From: MFD01213-c1 sp963704405
GTDB lineage: Bacteria > Planctomycetota > Phycisphaerae > Tepidisphaerales > Tepidisphaeraceae
NCBI GenBank assembly: GCA_963704405.1
Contig: OY969903.1
Span: 310,001 to 374,000, forward strand
DNA length: 64,000 nt
Reading direction: 5' to 3'
Shown here: in pieces, positions 33,147 through 41,922 of the stretch
How positions within the stretch are numbered: position 1 is the stretch's first letter
Layout: the number at the start of each line of letters is the position of its first letter
The notes under the pieces: generated by a model
What the model saw: the letters and a program-made list of their open reading frames with translations, nothing else
Database searches by the model: none
What the model was told of the DNA's origin: nothing
Made by a program: the position numbers and the translations under genes

Positions 33147-35381
33147 ATGAGTTCGATCGGCCCCACCTCAGCGCCCGTTCCACCCGTTGCCCCCGGTGAT
33201 GTTAAGTTGTCCGCCAAGCGGCAGATGAAGCGAAAAAACACGGCGGATTTCTGGCGGGCGACGCGGTATCTTGCGCCATACCGGAAACTGGTTGTGGCCT
33301 CGATTATTTCGGCGCTATTTGTCGGTGTGGCGATGGCCGGGGGCTTCACCACCATGCTGCCAATTCTGCGCGTGCTCATCAATGGCGACACCGTGCCCAA
33401 CTGGGCCAACAGGCTGGTGGTTCAGAAGCGGCTGGGGGTGAACTTTGCAGGCGAATCGAAAGATTTGCTGGTGATCAGCGTGAAGAAAGACAGCCCGGCG
33501 GCAATGTCGGGCATTCGCCCGCGCGATCTGCTGGCGCCGGCGGACCGGGGGATCGATCAAACAAACGTGCTTTGGGATCTGTCCGATCCGGCGCTGCACA
33601 ACACCACGTTGCATCTGCAGGATAATCATGATGTGACACTGACGGATCTGCCGCCGGTGAGCTGGTACTGGGCGGTGTCGCGGCCGATGTTTCGGAAGCT
33701 GCCGACGGGGCCTGTCGCGGGGGTGGCGGTGGTGCTGGCGCTGGGGGTGGTGATTTCGGTGTTCGGGAATTCGATTCGATTTATCCAGGAATATTATTCG
33801 GATAAGGCGGCGATTCTTGCGATCAATGACATCCGCCGCCGGCTTTACGACCACGTGCTGCACGTGCCGATGAATTTTTTCGGGCTCAAAGGGACCAGCG
33901 ATGTGACGAGCCGATTGGTGCAGGATTGCCAGGGATTGCAGGATGGGTTCAAGACGATCCTCGGCCAAAGCATTCAGATGCCGATCAACGCGGCGTTTGC
34001 ATTTCTCGTCGCGATGAAGGTGAGCTGGAAGCTGACGCTGTTCATCGTGGTTTTCGCGCCGGTGATGGTCGCGATTATTCAGAAGTTCGGAAAAAAAATG
34101 CGGCGGGCCAGTCGCAAGGCGCTGCAGAGCAGTTCCTCCATGCTCGGACAAATCGAAGGAACCCTGTCGGGGATTCGCGTCGTGAAAGGCGCAAATGCCG
34201 AGCGGTTTGAGCGGCGGCGATATAGCCGCATCATGAACGGGCTGACCGAAGAGCAGCTTCGGATGAGCCGCATTGATGCGATCAGCGCGCCGACGATGGA
34301 GGTGCTGACGCTGCTGGTGGTTTGCATCGTGGTGATGTGGGCGACAAACCTGGTTCAGGTGACGAAGGAACTGAGCGCGGATCAGTTCATCGTGGTAATG
34401 GCGTGCCTGGCGATGATCGCCGAATCCCTGCGCCGATTTGGAAAACTCAACAGCGTCCTGCAGCGCAGCGGCGCAGCGGCGGCAAGAATCTTCGAGACAT
34501 TGAGCGTGCCGGTGGAGCGGCCGCGGCAGATGCTGGGGCGCGGGGAGCGGCCGCGGATTCAGCTTCCGCCGATCAAGACGGACATTCGGTTCGAGAACAT
34601 CACGTTCAGCTATGCCAACGCAACAACGCCGGCGCTGCAGGATGTAAGTTTGACGGTGAAGAAGGGGGAATCGGTTGCAATCGTCGGGCGCAATGGAAGC
34701 GGGAAGACCACGCTGCTGGCGATTCTGCCGCGGTTTTATGATCCGCACAGCGGGCGGGTTTTAATTGACGGCGTCGATATCAAAGACGGCACGCTGAAAA
34801 GCCTGCGCGATCAGATCAGCATCGTGACGCAGGACAGCGTCATTTTTCCCGGGACAATTGCCGAGAACATCGCCTACGGCCATCCGATGGCGATTGAGTT
34901 GAAGAACAGGGATTCAAAGGCCGGGAAAGACTTGCGGGAAAAGATAGAAGATGCGGCCCGCCGCGCGTTCGCACATGAATTTATTCTGGAAAAACCGCTG
35001 GCATATGACACCGATTTGAGCGGCTTAGGCGGGTCGTTATCCGGCGGGCAAAAGCAGCGGTTGAATATCGCCCGTGCAATTCTGCGTGCCGCTCCGATCC
35101 TGGTGCTGGATGAGGCGACGAGCCAGGTAGACGCCGAGAGCGAGCATCTGATTCAGCAGGCAATCGAAAAATTGATGCACGAGCGGACAATGTTCGTCAT
35201 CGCCCACCGCCTGGGCACGATCAAGTCGGCGGACCGAATCATCGTCATGGACCGCGGCCGCGTCGTCGCCATGGGCAATCATGATGATCTGCTGAGGACC
35301 TCCGAGGCATACAACAATTTGTATGAGCGGCAACTGTTCAAGGCGCCGGAAGATCGGGGACCGGAGCGGGCAGCAGGATGA
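33147..35381 (+). CDS. MsbA-like ABC exporter with periplasmic PDZ-like insert
   Basis: A 744-residue half-transporter. TM1 is at about 48-72 and TM2 near 187-207; four more helices lead to the ATPase at about 485-740. Its motifs are GRNGSGKTT, Q-loop IVTQDSVIFPGTIAENIAYG, signature LSGGQKQR, Walker B PILVLDEATS and switch FVIAHRL. Between TM1 and TM2, where normal exporters have only a few residues, lies about 110 residues. Positions about 96-168 read like a PDZ domain (KDLLVISVKKDSPAAMSGIR, PRDLL, then TTLHLQDNHDVTLTDL). It probably homodimerises and exports a lipid-linked or peptide substrate. The insert could gate or recruit a partner. Confidence 0.9.
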   Translation: MSSIGPTSAPVPPVAPGDVKLSAKRQMKRKNTADFWRATRYLAPYRKLVVASIISALFVGVAMAGGFTTMLPILRVLINGDTVPNWANRLVVQKRLGVNFAGESKDLLVISVKKDSPAAMSGIRPRDLLAPADRGIDQTNVLWDLSDPALHNTTLHLQDNHDVTLTDLPPVSWYWAVSRPMFRKLPTGPVAGVAVVLALGVVISVFGNSIRFIQEYYSDKAAILAINDIRRRLYDHVLHVPMNFFGLKGTSDVTSRLVQDCQGLQDGFKTILGQSIQMPINAAFAFLVAMKVSWKLTLFIVVFAPVMVAIIQKFGKKMRRASRKALQSSSSMLGQIEGTLSGIRVVKGANAERFERRRYSRIMNGLTEEQLRMSRIDAISAPTMEVLTLLVVCIVVMWATNLVQVTKELSADQFIVVMACLAMIAESLRRFGKLNSVLQRSGAAAARIFETLSVPVERPRQMLGRGERPRIQLPPIKTDIRFENITFSYANATTPALQDVSLTVKKGESVAIVGRNGSGKTTLLAILPRFYDPHSGRVLIDGVDIKDGTLKSLRDQISIVTQDSVIFPGTIAENIAYGHPMAIELKNRDSKAGKDLREKIEDAARRAFAHEFILEKPLAYDTDLSGLGGSLSGGQKQRLNIARAILRAAPILVLDEATSQVDAESEHLIQQAIEKLMHERTMFVIAHRLGTIKSADRIIVMDRGRVVAMGNHDDLLRTSEAYNNLYERQLFKAPEDRGPERAAG

Positions 35382-35573
35382 AACAATGGAGCCAGGATCA
35401 GCACGTCAAATTAATTCATTAAGGCGAATCTATCGCACAGGCGCAGGCGAGCGCACCTCTTTGACAAGAGCACTTCCTCATCGCGGCGACTTGCGGACGG
35501 CGATGGCGGCCAGTTGAGTTTATCGATCGACGTCAATCATCCCCGTACAGATTCAGGATTCGGTTTGGCGCGA

Positions 35574-36560
35574 TCACTTCGGCTTAATTTTCAGCAGCAC
35601 CTTTCCCATCGGCCCCTTTTCAAGCCTCGCAAACGCCTGTTTCAATTGGTCAAACGGATGGACAGAATCAATCAGCGGTTTAGCCTTGGCGCGATTGAGG
35701 ATCTGGACCACGTGCGCCCACGCCGCCTGGCTTTCCGCAGGGGTATAAGCGCCGACGTGTACACCGCCGATCCTGATTCTGCGGAAGAATAAGCTGGCGG
35801 TATTGAACGACGGCACGGGGCCGCCTAGGCGGCCAATGACGCTGACCTTGCCGTTCATTCCAAGCGTGCCGATCACGTCGTTGAAGAGGGGGCCGCCGAT
35901 GTTGTCGATGACGAGGTCTACTTTCTGATTCTGCAGAAGTTTTTTTAACTGGGCCGGCCAGTCGGAATCCTGCGGATTGAGGGTGATTGTCGCGCCCAAT
36001 TTTTTCAGCTCCAATTGTTTTTCTTCACTTCGAGAAAGGGCGACAGTGGTGTGGCCGGCGGCAGTCGCCAGTTGAAGGGACGCAACGCCCACTCCGCCGC
36101 TCGCGCCCGTGATAAGGACGACCGACGGAGGAAGTTCGCCCCATTGGGTGATGGCCTGATAGGCGGTTAAATAAACCAGCGGAGCCGCGCCTGCTTGTTC
36201 CTCGGTCCAGCCATCGGGGATCTCGGTGAGAGATTCGACCGGGACGGTCACTTTCTCCGCAAAGGTCCCCAGGCGGTTAACGCCGATCTCGCTGCGAAGG
36301 ATGAGCGCCTGATCGCCGACTTTGAACCGGGTGACACGAGGCCCTACCGCGATGACCGTGCCCACACCATCGCGGCCAAGGATATGCGGCATCGGCGGGC
36401 GCGCAGGATACTGGTTCTCGGCAAGATAGCGGTCGGCAGGATTTAGCGCGGCAAAATGCAACGCTAAAACGGCTTCGTTTTCTTTGGGAGCAGGGTCGGG
36501 AACTTCATCGAGATGGAGTTGATCGAGGCCGGTGAGCGCATGCAGTTGCCAGGCTTTCAT
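35574..36560 (-). CDS. Zinc-independent MDR-family quinone oxidoreductase / alcohol dehydrogenase-like
   Basis: A 328-residue medium-chain reductase. The catalytic domain starts MKAWQLHALTGLDQLHLDEV, with LHFAALNPADRYLAENQYPA and ILGRDGVGTVIAVGP. The Rossmann motif VVLITGASGGVGVASLQLAT lies at about 148-167, followed by the NADPH-type VALSRSEEKQLE. The structural Zn Cys cluster of alcohol dehydrogenases is absent, so a quinone-oxidoreductase or enoyl-reductase-like role is likely. C-terminal ARLEKGPMGKVLLKIKP is typical. It converges on the exporter gene. Confidence 0.88.
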   Translation of the reverse strand: MKAWQLHALTGLDQLHLDEVPDPAPKENEAVLALHFAALNPADRYLAENQYPARPPMPHILGRDGVGTVIAVGPRVTRFKVGDQALILRSEIGVNRLGTFAEKVTVPVESLTEIPDGWTEEQAGAAPLVYLTAYQAITQWGELPPSVVLITGASGGVGVASLQLATAAGHTTVALSRSEEKQLELKKLGATITLNPQDSDWPAQLKKLLQNQKVDLVIDNIGGPLFNDVIGTLGMNGKVSVIGRLGGPVPSFNTASLFFRRIRIGGVHVGAYTPAESQAAWAHVVQILNRAKAKPLIDSVHPFDQLKQAFARLEKGPMGKVLLKIKPK

Positions 36561-36841
36561 GCGGTGATTTTAGGCACATGCTGCTGAGATGGGGAGTGGA
36601 AGAAATTCGCCGTCAAGATGCGGAGAAGCCACGGTCGGAAGGAAAGCGGAAATTGGAAATGACGAACCAATGACGAATGCTCGAATGGCGAAACGAATAC
36701 ATGCCAGGCACGCAGCGCTGCTCCTCTTTTTCATCATTTGAGTATTTGTCATTTGGACATGGATTCAAATTTCGGGTTTCGTCATCCGGATTTCACCCTT
36801 TCCCCTTCGTGTCTTTGGCGTTGGGGGTTAATCTGATTCCA

Positions 36842-37693
36842 ATGGCCCAGACCAAGACCGAAATCCAGGCACTTCTCGGCAGCGTCGATACCGAGCCGCG
36901 GCATCGGTTCGGGCAGAATTTCATGATCGACCAAAACCTGGTGCGCCTGATCGCGGCTTCGGGAGAAATTGCCGCCGCCGAGGTGGTGATCGAGGTGGGG
37001 CCGGGCACGGGAACGTTGACGGAAGAGTTGCTTGCAACGCCGGCCGCCAAGGTGGTGGCGGTCGAAATCGATCGGAATCTGGCCGGTTTGCTCCGGGAAC
37101 GGTTCGGCGACAACCAGCGATTTGAACTGATCGAAGGAGATGCGCTTTCAGGAAAGCATGAATTAAATGGCGAGTTGCTGAGCGTGATTAATGCAGCGGC
37201 CACATCCGCCATGCGCGTGAAACTGGTGGCCAACTTGCCCTACAACATCGCGTCACCGCTCGTGATTGATCTGCTGCTGGCCGGTGTCGATCTCCTTGCG
37301 TTTACAGTTCAAAAAGAAGTCGCCGATCGCCTTCGGGCGGCGGAGGGCAGCGATGCATATGGTCCGCTTTCGGTGATGGCCCGGTTGTTGTCGAAGGTGG
37401 AGATTCTGCGGACGCTCCCGCCACAGGCGTTTTGGCCGGCGCCAAAGATTGAGTCCGCCCTGGTGCGCATGGTGCGGCAGGATCAACTTGGAGATCAGGC
37501 GAGGGCGTTCAATCGTTTCGTTCAGAAGATTTTTTCCGCGCGGCGAAAGACATTGCGCAAATCAATGTCAATCGCCGGCTGGCCCGCCGAGCAGATGCTC
37601 CAAGACACAGGGTTAGACGGAAAAAAAAGGCCGGAGGAGTTTTCACCTTTGGAATTGCATCGACTCTTTAAAATGCTTCCAGCAGAAACGTAA
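36842..37693 (+). CDS. rsmA: 16S rRNA (adenine-1518/1519-N6)-dimethyltransferase
   Basis: From ATG 36842, 283 residues. KsgA/RsmA dimethylates two adjacent adenines in the 3'-terminal hairpin of 16S rRNA. Motifs are HRFGQNFMIDQNLV at the start, the SAM-binding VVIEVGPGTGTLTEELLATP and KVVAVEIDRNLAGLL, and the catalytic NLPYNIASPLVIDLLLA. Then come FTVQKEVADRLRAAEGSDAY and PAPKIESALVRM. The upstream ATG at 36677 would add residues translated from intergenic repeats and is rejected. Confidence 0.93.
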   Translation: MAQTKTEIQALLGSVDTEPRHRFGQNFMIDQNLVRLIAASGEIAAAEVVIEVGPGTGTLTEELLATPAAKVVAVEIDRNLAGLLRERFGDNQRFELIEGDALSGKHELNGELLSVINAAATSAMRVKLVANLPYNIASPLVIDLLLAGVDLLAFTVQKEVADRLRAAEGSDAYGPLSVMARLLSKVEILRTLPPQAFWPAPKIESALVRMVRQDQLGDQARAFNRFVQKIFSARRKTLRKSMSIAGWPAEQMLQDTGLDGKKRPEEFSPLELHRLFKMLPAET

Positions 37694-37800
37694 AATAGGG
37701 CCGGGGAGGGATTTGAGCGTGTCTGACACAGCCTTGCTGCGTTGATCGCCGCTGACATTTGGAAACGCCGCCCGGCACTGATCCGGCATCTTGTGACGAT

Positions 37801-38292
37801 TCAAATTTGCAATATTGTTGGAAGAGGATCATTTGAAAGCGCAATAGGCTCGCGATGCTTCACGACGCGGAGCAGCACGCCGCCCGAGAGGAGGAGCATG
37901 CCGGTCTGCATGACCATTGCCATCATTGATTTCTTATGAAGGGTTTTGAATTCGTCCGTGTGGGTTTTATTTTCGGTTCGGAGTATTTCCATGCGCGGTG
38001 TGAGGCCGAGGCCGGCTGTGGTGCCCATGGCGCCGGAGATGACGAGCGTCGCGACAAGGATCACAATGGGCTTGGATGGATAAGTGACAAGCGTCAGCCC
38101 GGCGGCGGCTAAAGCGACGGCGGCCAGGACCAGCTCATACTTTCCAAACACAACAAACATCGCGCTATTGGCCTCACCCGCAATGTCGCGATGGGTATTG
38201 AACAAATTGAGTGCGAAGACGAAACAGGCAACCACTCCGCCGAGCCACAGAGCCCAGGCGGTGAGGATGATGAAGTGAAGAACAGAGCGCAT
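37801..38292 (-). CDS. DUF4149-like four-helix membrane protein
   Basis: A 163-residue integral membrane protein. The helices are ILTAWALWLGGVVACFVFAL, YELVLAAVALAAAGLTLV, PIVILVATLVISGAMGTTAG and MAMVMQTGMLLLSGGVLL. A polar segment LGLTPRMEILRTENKTHTDE with FKTLHKKSMM lies between helices 3 and 4. This pattern (WLGG, an F-x3-H-x-S-like turn before the last helix) is that of DUF4149 proteins, whose function is unknown. It lies downstream of plsC on the same strand with hairpins between them. Confidence 0.75.
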   Translation of the reverse strand: MRSVLHFIILTAWALWLGGVVACFVFALNLFNTHRDIAGEANSAMFVVFGKYELVLAAVALAAAGLTLVTYPSKPIVILVATLVISGAMGTTAGLGLTPRMEILRTENKTHTDEFKTLHKKSMMAMVMQTGMLLLSGGVLLRVVKHREPIALSNDPLPTILQI

Positions 38293-38324
38293 AAAAAGAG
38301 TGTAGCGCTAAGGTGTTAAATAAA

Positions 38325-38394
38325 GAAGACACCGGCATTTCTGCACGGTGTCTTCCGGAGGGGAGAAAATGCGCCGTTGGCGCGATCATTTTAT
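38325..38394. terminator. Two tandem hairpins between plsC and the DUF4149-like gene
   Basis: A perfect 10-bp stem (GAAGACACCG 38325-38334, CGGTGTCTTC 38346-38355) with an 11-base loop is followed by a second hairpin AAAATG-CGCC-GTT-GGCG-...-CATTTT at 38367-38394, with TATTTT after it. They could end transcripts from either strand; the T-rich side favours termination on the plus strand, but only minus-strand genes flank it. Confidence 0.55.
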
Positions 38395-38577
38395 TTTGCC
38401 TAACTTATCCTACCGCTTGATGTTGTGCAGTCAATTTGAATATTGTTATCTCTCCACGCAAAACCCATCGGCCTGAGCGCCTGGCAAACTGTAACAATTT
38501 TATGCTGAAATGCCGTTTCTGATCCGTTAAACGCATCGGAGTGATGTGCAGCAAAACGGCTGTAACTATTGATTGGG

Positions 38578-38958
38578 CTATCGATACCAGCGGCTGGCGC
38601 GTTGATCCGTCAGGTCGCGCAGACGTTCCATGGCTGATTTGATCGCTTCTGTCGCGGCAACCAGATTTTCGCGGGAGGTGCTGCTGCGATCGAAATCGAC
38701 GGGCGGCCCATAGGCGACCGTTGTTTCGTTACGGCCGAGCGCGCCGACGAGCATGGAAGTATTTCGCTGCGTGCCATCGAGATAGGTGGGATAGACAGGC
38801 ACGCCTGACTTGATCGCCATGAGCGCCACGCCGGTTTGGAAGGGGAGCATTTCGCGAGATGTTTCGATTTTTCCTTCGGGGAAAATTCCGAGGATGCGGC
38901 CGGCTTCGAGAGATCGGATGGCCGCGCAGCGGACCGGTGTCGCGCCCGCTGCGCTCAA
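38578..38958 (-). CDS. plsC: 1-acyl-glycerol-3-phosphate acyltransferase, C-terminal part (frameshifted)
   Basis: Residues from AAIRSLEAGRILGIFPEGKI onward match the PlsC family, with the conserved FPEG substrate-binding motif, then LPFQTGVALMAIKSGVPVYP and TYLDGTQ. The HX4D catalytic part is in the other frame (38729-39244). Two bases lost from GCGCGC at 38923-38927 explain the split: restoring them gives TGPLRAAIRSLEAGR. The first residues of this ORF before AAIRS are out of frame. Confidence 0.8.
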   Translation of the reverse strand: MSAAGATPVRCAAIRSLEAGRILGIFPEGKIETSREMLPFQTGVALMAIKSGVPVYPTYLDGTQRNTSMLVGALGRNETTVAYGPPVDFDRSSTSRENLVAATEAIKSAMERLRDLTDQRASRWYR

Positions 38959-39244
38959 CAGGAATGATATCCATTGTCTTGAAAAACCAGCCGGTGGCGG
39001 GCAGCTCCAGATATTCCTTGGCCATCATCCATCGGATCAGGCGATGGTGACAACTTGCCTGAAGAAAGCATGGATCAATCGAGCACGTATGATTGCAGAC
39101 CAGGATGGCGGCCCCTTCGTGGGGGATCTGGTTGGGAGAGAGAACTGTCAGTTGATGATATACGTGCGCAAAGAGCGTGTTGATCACATGAAGGATGCGG
39201 ATCGAAAGCTGATCTTCCGGGCGGTTGAATTTTCCGTTGTTCAC
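38729..39244 (-). CDS. plsC: 1-acyl-glycerol-3-phosphate acyltransferase, N-terminal part (frameshifted)
   Basis: The GTG start at 39244 overlaps the ettA stop (GTGA), so translation is coupled. HGAAILVCNHTCSIDPCF-like sequence gives the catalytic NHTCSIDP (HX4D), followed by RWMMAKEYLELPATGWFFKT and MDIIPVERSGRDTGPLR, where in-frame homology ends at about 38927. The enzyme acylates lysophosphatidate in phospholipid synthesis at the inner membrane. No membrane helix is obvious, so it is probably peripheral. Confidence 0.8.
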   Translation of the reverse strand: MNNGKFNRPEDQLSIRILHVINTLFAHVYHQLTVLSPNQIPHEGAAILVCNHTCSIDPCFLQASCHHRLIRWMMAKEYLELPATGWFFKTMDIIPVERSGRDTGPLRGHPISRSRPHPRNFPRRKNRNISRNAPLPNRRGAHGDQVRRACLSHLSRWHAAKYFHARRRARP

Positions 39245-40929
39245 TTGGTGAGCTTCCGATACTTGATGCGGTGCGGCTGATCGGCCGCGATGCCGAGGCG
39301 GCGCTTGCGGTCGGCTTCATATTCGGTGTAGTTGCCGGCGTAAAACACCACCTGGCTTTCACCTTCGAATGCAACAATGTGCGTCGCCAGGCGATCGAGG
39401 AACCACCGGTCGTGGCTGATGACGACAGCACAGCCGGCGAAATTCTCCAGCGCTTCTTCGAGTGCGCGGATGGCGTTGATATCAAGATCGTTCGTCGGTT
39501 CGTCGAGCAGCAGGACATTCGCGCCCTGCTTCAACATGCGGGCGAGATGAACGCGGTTGCGCTCGCCGCCGGAAAGATTGCCGACTTTTCGTTGCTGATC
39601 GGTCCCGGTGAACGCGAAGCGCGTGACATAAGCGCGGCTGTTCACGTTAACGCTGCCCAGCTTAATGAATTCCTGTCCGTCGGTGATGGATTGCCACACC
39701 GAGTCTTCAGCATTCAGCGCATCGCGGCTCTGCTCGGCATAGGCGAGCTTCACGCTTTCGCCTAGCTTGATTTCGCCTGCATCGGGCTTTTCTTCAGCGG
39801 TGATCATGCGGAAAAGGGTGGTTTTGCCCGCGCCATTAGGGCCGATGATGCCGACGATCGCGTTTGGCGGCAGCGTGAAATTAACGTCGGAAAGGAGCAG
39901 GTTGTCGCCGTAGCCTTTGGTGAGATGGACGGCGGTGATGACGCGCTCGCCGAGGCGCGGCCCCGCGGGGATGAAAATTTCGAGTTCTCTTTCTTTCTCG
40001 CGCTGGTCCTGGTTGACCATCTGCTCATATTTCTGAAGGCGCGCTTTTGATTTGGCCTGGCGGGCCTTGGGGCTTTGACGGACCCATTCCAATTCGCGCG
40101 CCAGGGCTTTCTGGCGGGCGGATTCCTGTTTTTCTTCGATTTCCAGGCGGCCTTTTTTTTGTTCGAGCCACGAGGAGTAATTGCCTTTGTAAGGGATGCC
40201 CGCGCCGCGATCGAGCTCGAGAATCCAGCCGGCGACATTGTCGAGGAAATAGCGGTCGTGGGTGACGGCGATGACGGTTCCCTCGTAGCGTTTCAGATGC
40301 TGCTCGAGCCAGCCGACGGTTTCGGCGTCGAGGTGATTGGTGGGCTCATCAAGGATGAGGACATCGGGCTTTTGCAGCAGAAGCCGGCATAGAGCCACGC
40401 GGCGTTTCTCTCCGCCGCTGAGGACTTTGATCGGCGTGTCCGCCGGCGGGCAGCGGAGCGCGTCCATCGCCATTTCAAGCTGCGAATCCAGATCCCATGC
40501 ACCGATGGCATCGAGTTTTTCCTGAACCTGCCCCTGTTTTTCCAGGAGCTTGTTCATGGCGTCATCATCCATCGGCTCGGCGAATTTTTCGTTGATGCGC
40601 TCGTATTCTTTGAGCAGGTTCAGGGTGGATTGAACCCCTTCTTCAACCACCTGGCGGATGGTTTTGGTTTCATCGAGGCGAGGTTCCTGTTCGAGATAAC
40701 CCGTGGTGTAGCCGGGCTGAAGGCTGATCTGGCCGTCAAATTGCTTATCAATGCCGGCGAGGATCTTCAGCAGCGAGCTTTTGCCGGAACCGTTGAGGCC
40801 GAGCACGCCGATCTTCGCGCCATAGAAATAGGAAAGGTAAATGTCCTTCAGCACCACCTTTTTGTCATAAGACTTGGTGACGCCGGCCATGGAGTAGATG
40901 ACTTTATTCGGTTCGTTGACGTTGCTCAT
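39241..40929 (-). CDS. ettA: ABC-F translational throttle protein EttA
   Basis: From ATG 40929, 562 residues with two ABC cassettes and no membrane domain. Cassette 1 has GLNGSGKSS, LSGGEKRRVALCRLLL and LILDEPTNHLDAETVGWLEQ. The arm and linker follow (YKGNYSSWLEQKKGRLEIEE, QKYEQMVNQDQREKERELEI). Cassette 2 has GPNGAGKTT, LSGGERNRVHLARML and LLLDEPTNDLDINAIRALEE. EttA gates entry of ribosomes into elongation according to ATP/ADP. The C-terminal EYEADRKRRLGIAADQPHRI is the EttA hallmark. plsC is coupled downstream. Confidence 0.95.
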   Translation of the reverse strand: MSNVNEPNKVIYSMAGVTKSYDKKVVLKDIYLSYFYGAKIGVLGLNGSGKSSLLKILAGIDKQFDGQISLQPGYTTGYLEQEPRLDETKTIRQVVEEGVQSTLNLLKEYERINEKFAEPMDDDAMNKLLEKQGQVQEKLDAIGAWDLDSQLEMAMDALRCPPADTPIKVLSGGEKRRVALCRLLLQKPDVLILDEPTNHLDAETVGWLEQHLKRYEGTVIAVTHDRYFLDNVAGWILELDRGAGIPYKGNYSSWLEQKKGRLEIEEKQESARQKALARELEWVRQSPKARQAKSKARLQKYEQMVNQDQREKERELEIFIPAGPRLGERVITAVHLTKGYGDNLLLSDVNFTLPPNAIVGIIGPNGAGKTTLFRMITAEEKPDAGEIKLGESVKLAYAEQSRDALNAEDSVWQSITDGQEFIKLGSVNVNSRAYVTRFAFTGTDQQRKVGNLSGGERNRVHLARMLKQGANVLLLDEPTNDLDINAIRALEEALENFAGCAVVISHDRWFLDRLATHIVAFEGESQVVFYAGNYTEYEADRKRRLGIAADQPHRIKYRKLTK

Positions 40930-41083
40930 AGAGTCTAAGCTGCGGACGAGAGACGAACTGCGCGGATGGCAGGACGAATGAAGCAGGATACGCGTAATCG
41001 GGTGATATTCCAAAGCCTGCGACCCATCAGGACGGCGGGCGAAACATTATTGCATCCTCTGTTTATAGCGATGCGGATGAGTG

Positions 41084-41773
41084 TTATTTGGATGCCACCG
41101 CCGCGGGAAGGTGGTGAACCACTTGTTCCATGACGACAAGCATTCTTTCGAATTCGATGGTGTCGAAGGGGCGCGCGGAGAAATCGAGCGTTACATAGGG
41201 GCCGTGGATCATGAATCCGATATCGGGCGGCAGCAGACCGCGCGCGGGCGACTTAGCCATTTCTCGAGCGGCCTTGGCGTCGGAGCCGCAGACCACAAAA
41301 CGCTCCGGCGGAAGCAGCGCCGGAAACGCGGTCAGGGAAAATAAATCGAGGAATGAATGCGGTTTATCGATCGGGCGCAGGCCGGCCGGTTTCCAGGCGT
41401 GATCGAGTTCGCGGATCAGGATATTCCAGACGAGGGTTCCCGATGATGGAGCGCCGGAGCTGGGCGTGGTGAGGCGAAGAAGCGTGAGCGGCCCGCGGGT
41501 CAACGACATTGGCACCTGAGCATTCAATGCTGCAAGGCTTTGCAGCGACGACGGCAATGCGGCGGCGGGCGCAAATCGAAGGCGAAAGGCTTGCTCCGAC
41601 GCCCAGTCTTCCATCGCAGCACGCCGCCGATCAGAGGTCCATCGGCGGGTGAGATAGTAAAACACCACCGCGCCCGCTCCGACGATCGCCAGCAGCGACG
41701 AAAATACGACGAATGAAAATTCTGGAAGGTTTCTTTCGAAAGCGGCGGCGAGCATGGCGGGGATTGTACCCAT
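41084..41773 (-). CDS. Single-pass membrane protein of unknown function, 229 aa
   Basis: From ATG 41773. One helix (about 18-40, FSFVVFSSLLAIVGAGAVVFYYL) is followed by a cytoplasmic or periplasmic domain of about 185 residues: RAAMEDWASEQAFRLRFAPA, LTRGPLTLLRLTTPSSGAPS, RFVVCGSDAKAAREMAKSPA and SARPFDTIEFERMLVVMEQV. I do not recognise a family. TTG 41779 and ATG 41755 are alternative starts. It is the next minus-strand gene upstream of ettA. Confidence 0.7.
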   Translation of the reverse strand: MGTIPAMLAAAFERNLPEFSFVVFSSLLAIVGAGAVVFYYLTRRWTSDRRRAAMEDWASEQAFRLRFAPAAALPSSLQSLAALNAQVPMSLTRGPLTLLRLTTPSSGAPSSGTLVWNILIRELDHAWKPAGLRPIDKPHSFLDLFSLTAFPALLPPERFVVCGSDAKAAREMAKSPARGLLPPDIGFMIHGPYVTLDFSARPFDTIEFERMLVVMEQVVHHLPAAVASK

Positions 41774-41922
41774 TGCCAAAGGCTGCGGCAGGCGGCAAAT
41801 GATGGGGAGCTCATCATATCACCGCGCAACATCTGCCGGCCCGATAACGCGCGGCACAGTCGCTTTCCACGCTGTCAACGCAACTTCTCCCCGCAGCCAT
41901 TCAATGCTGGCAGAAGGGTTTA

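Noticed and set aside
33315..34748. 477-codon minus-strand ORF inside the ABC exporter gene
   Set aside because: Composition is that of an antisense shadow in GC-rich DNA, and the plus strand encodes all exporter motifs.
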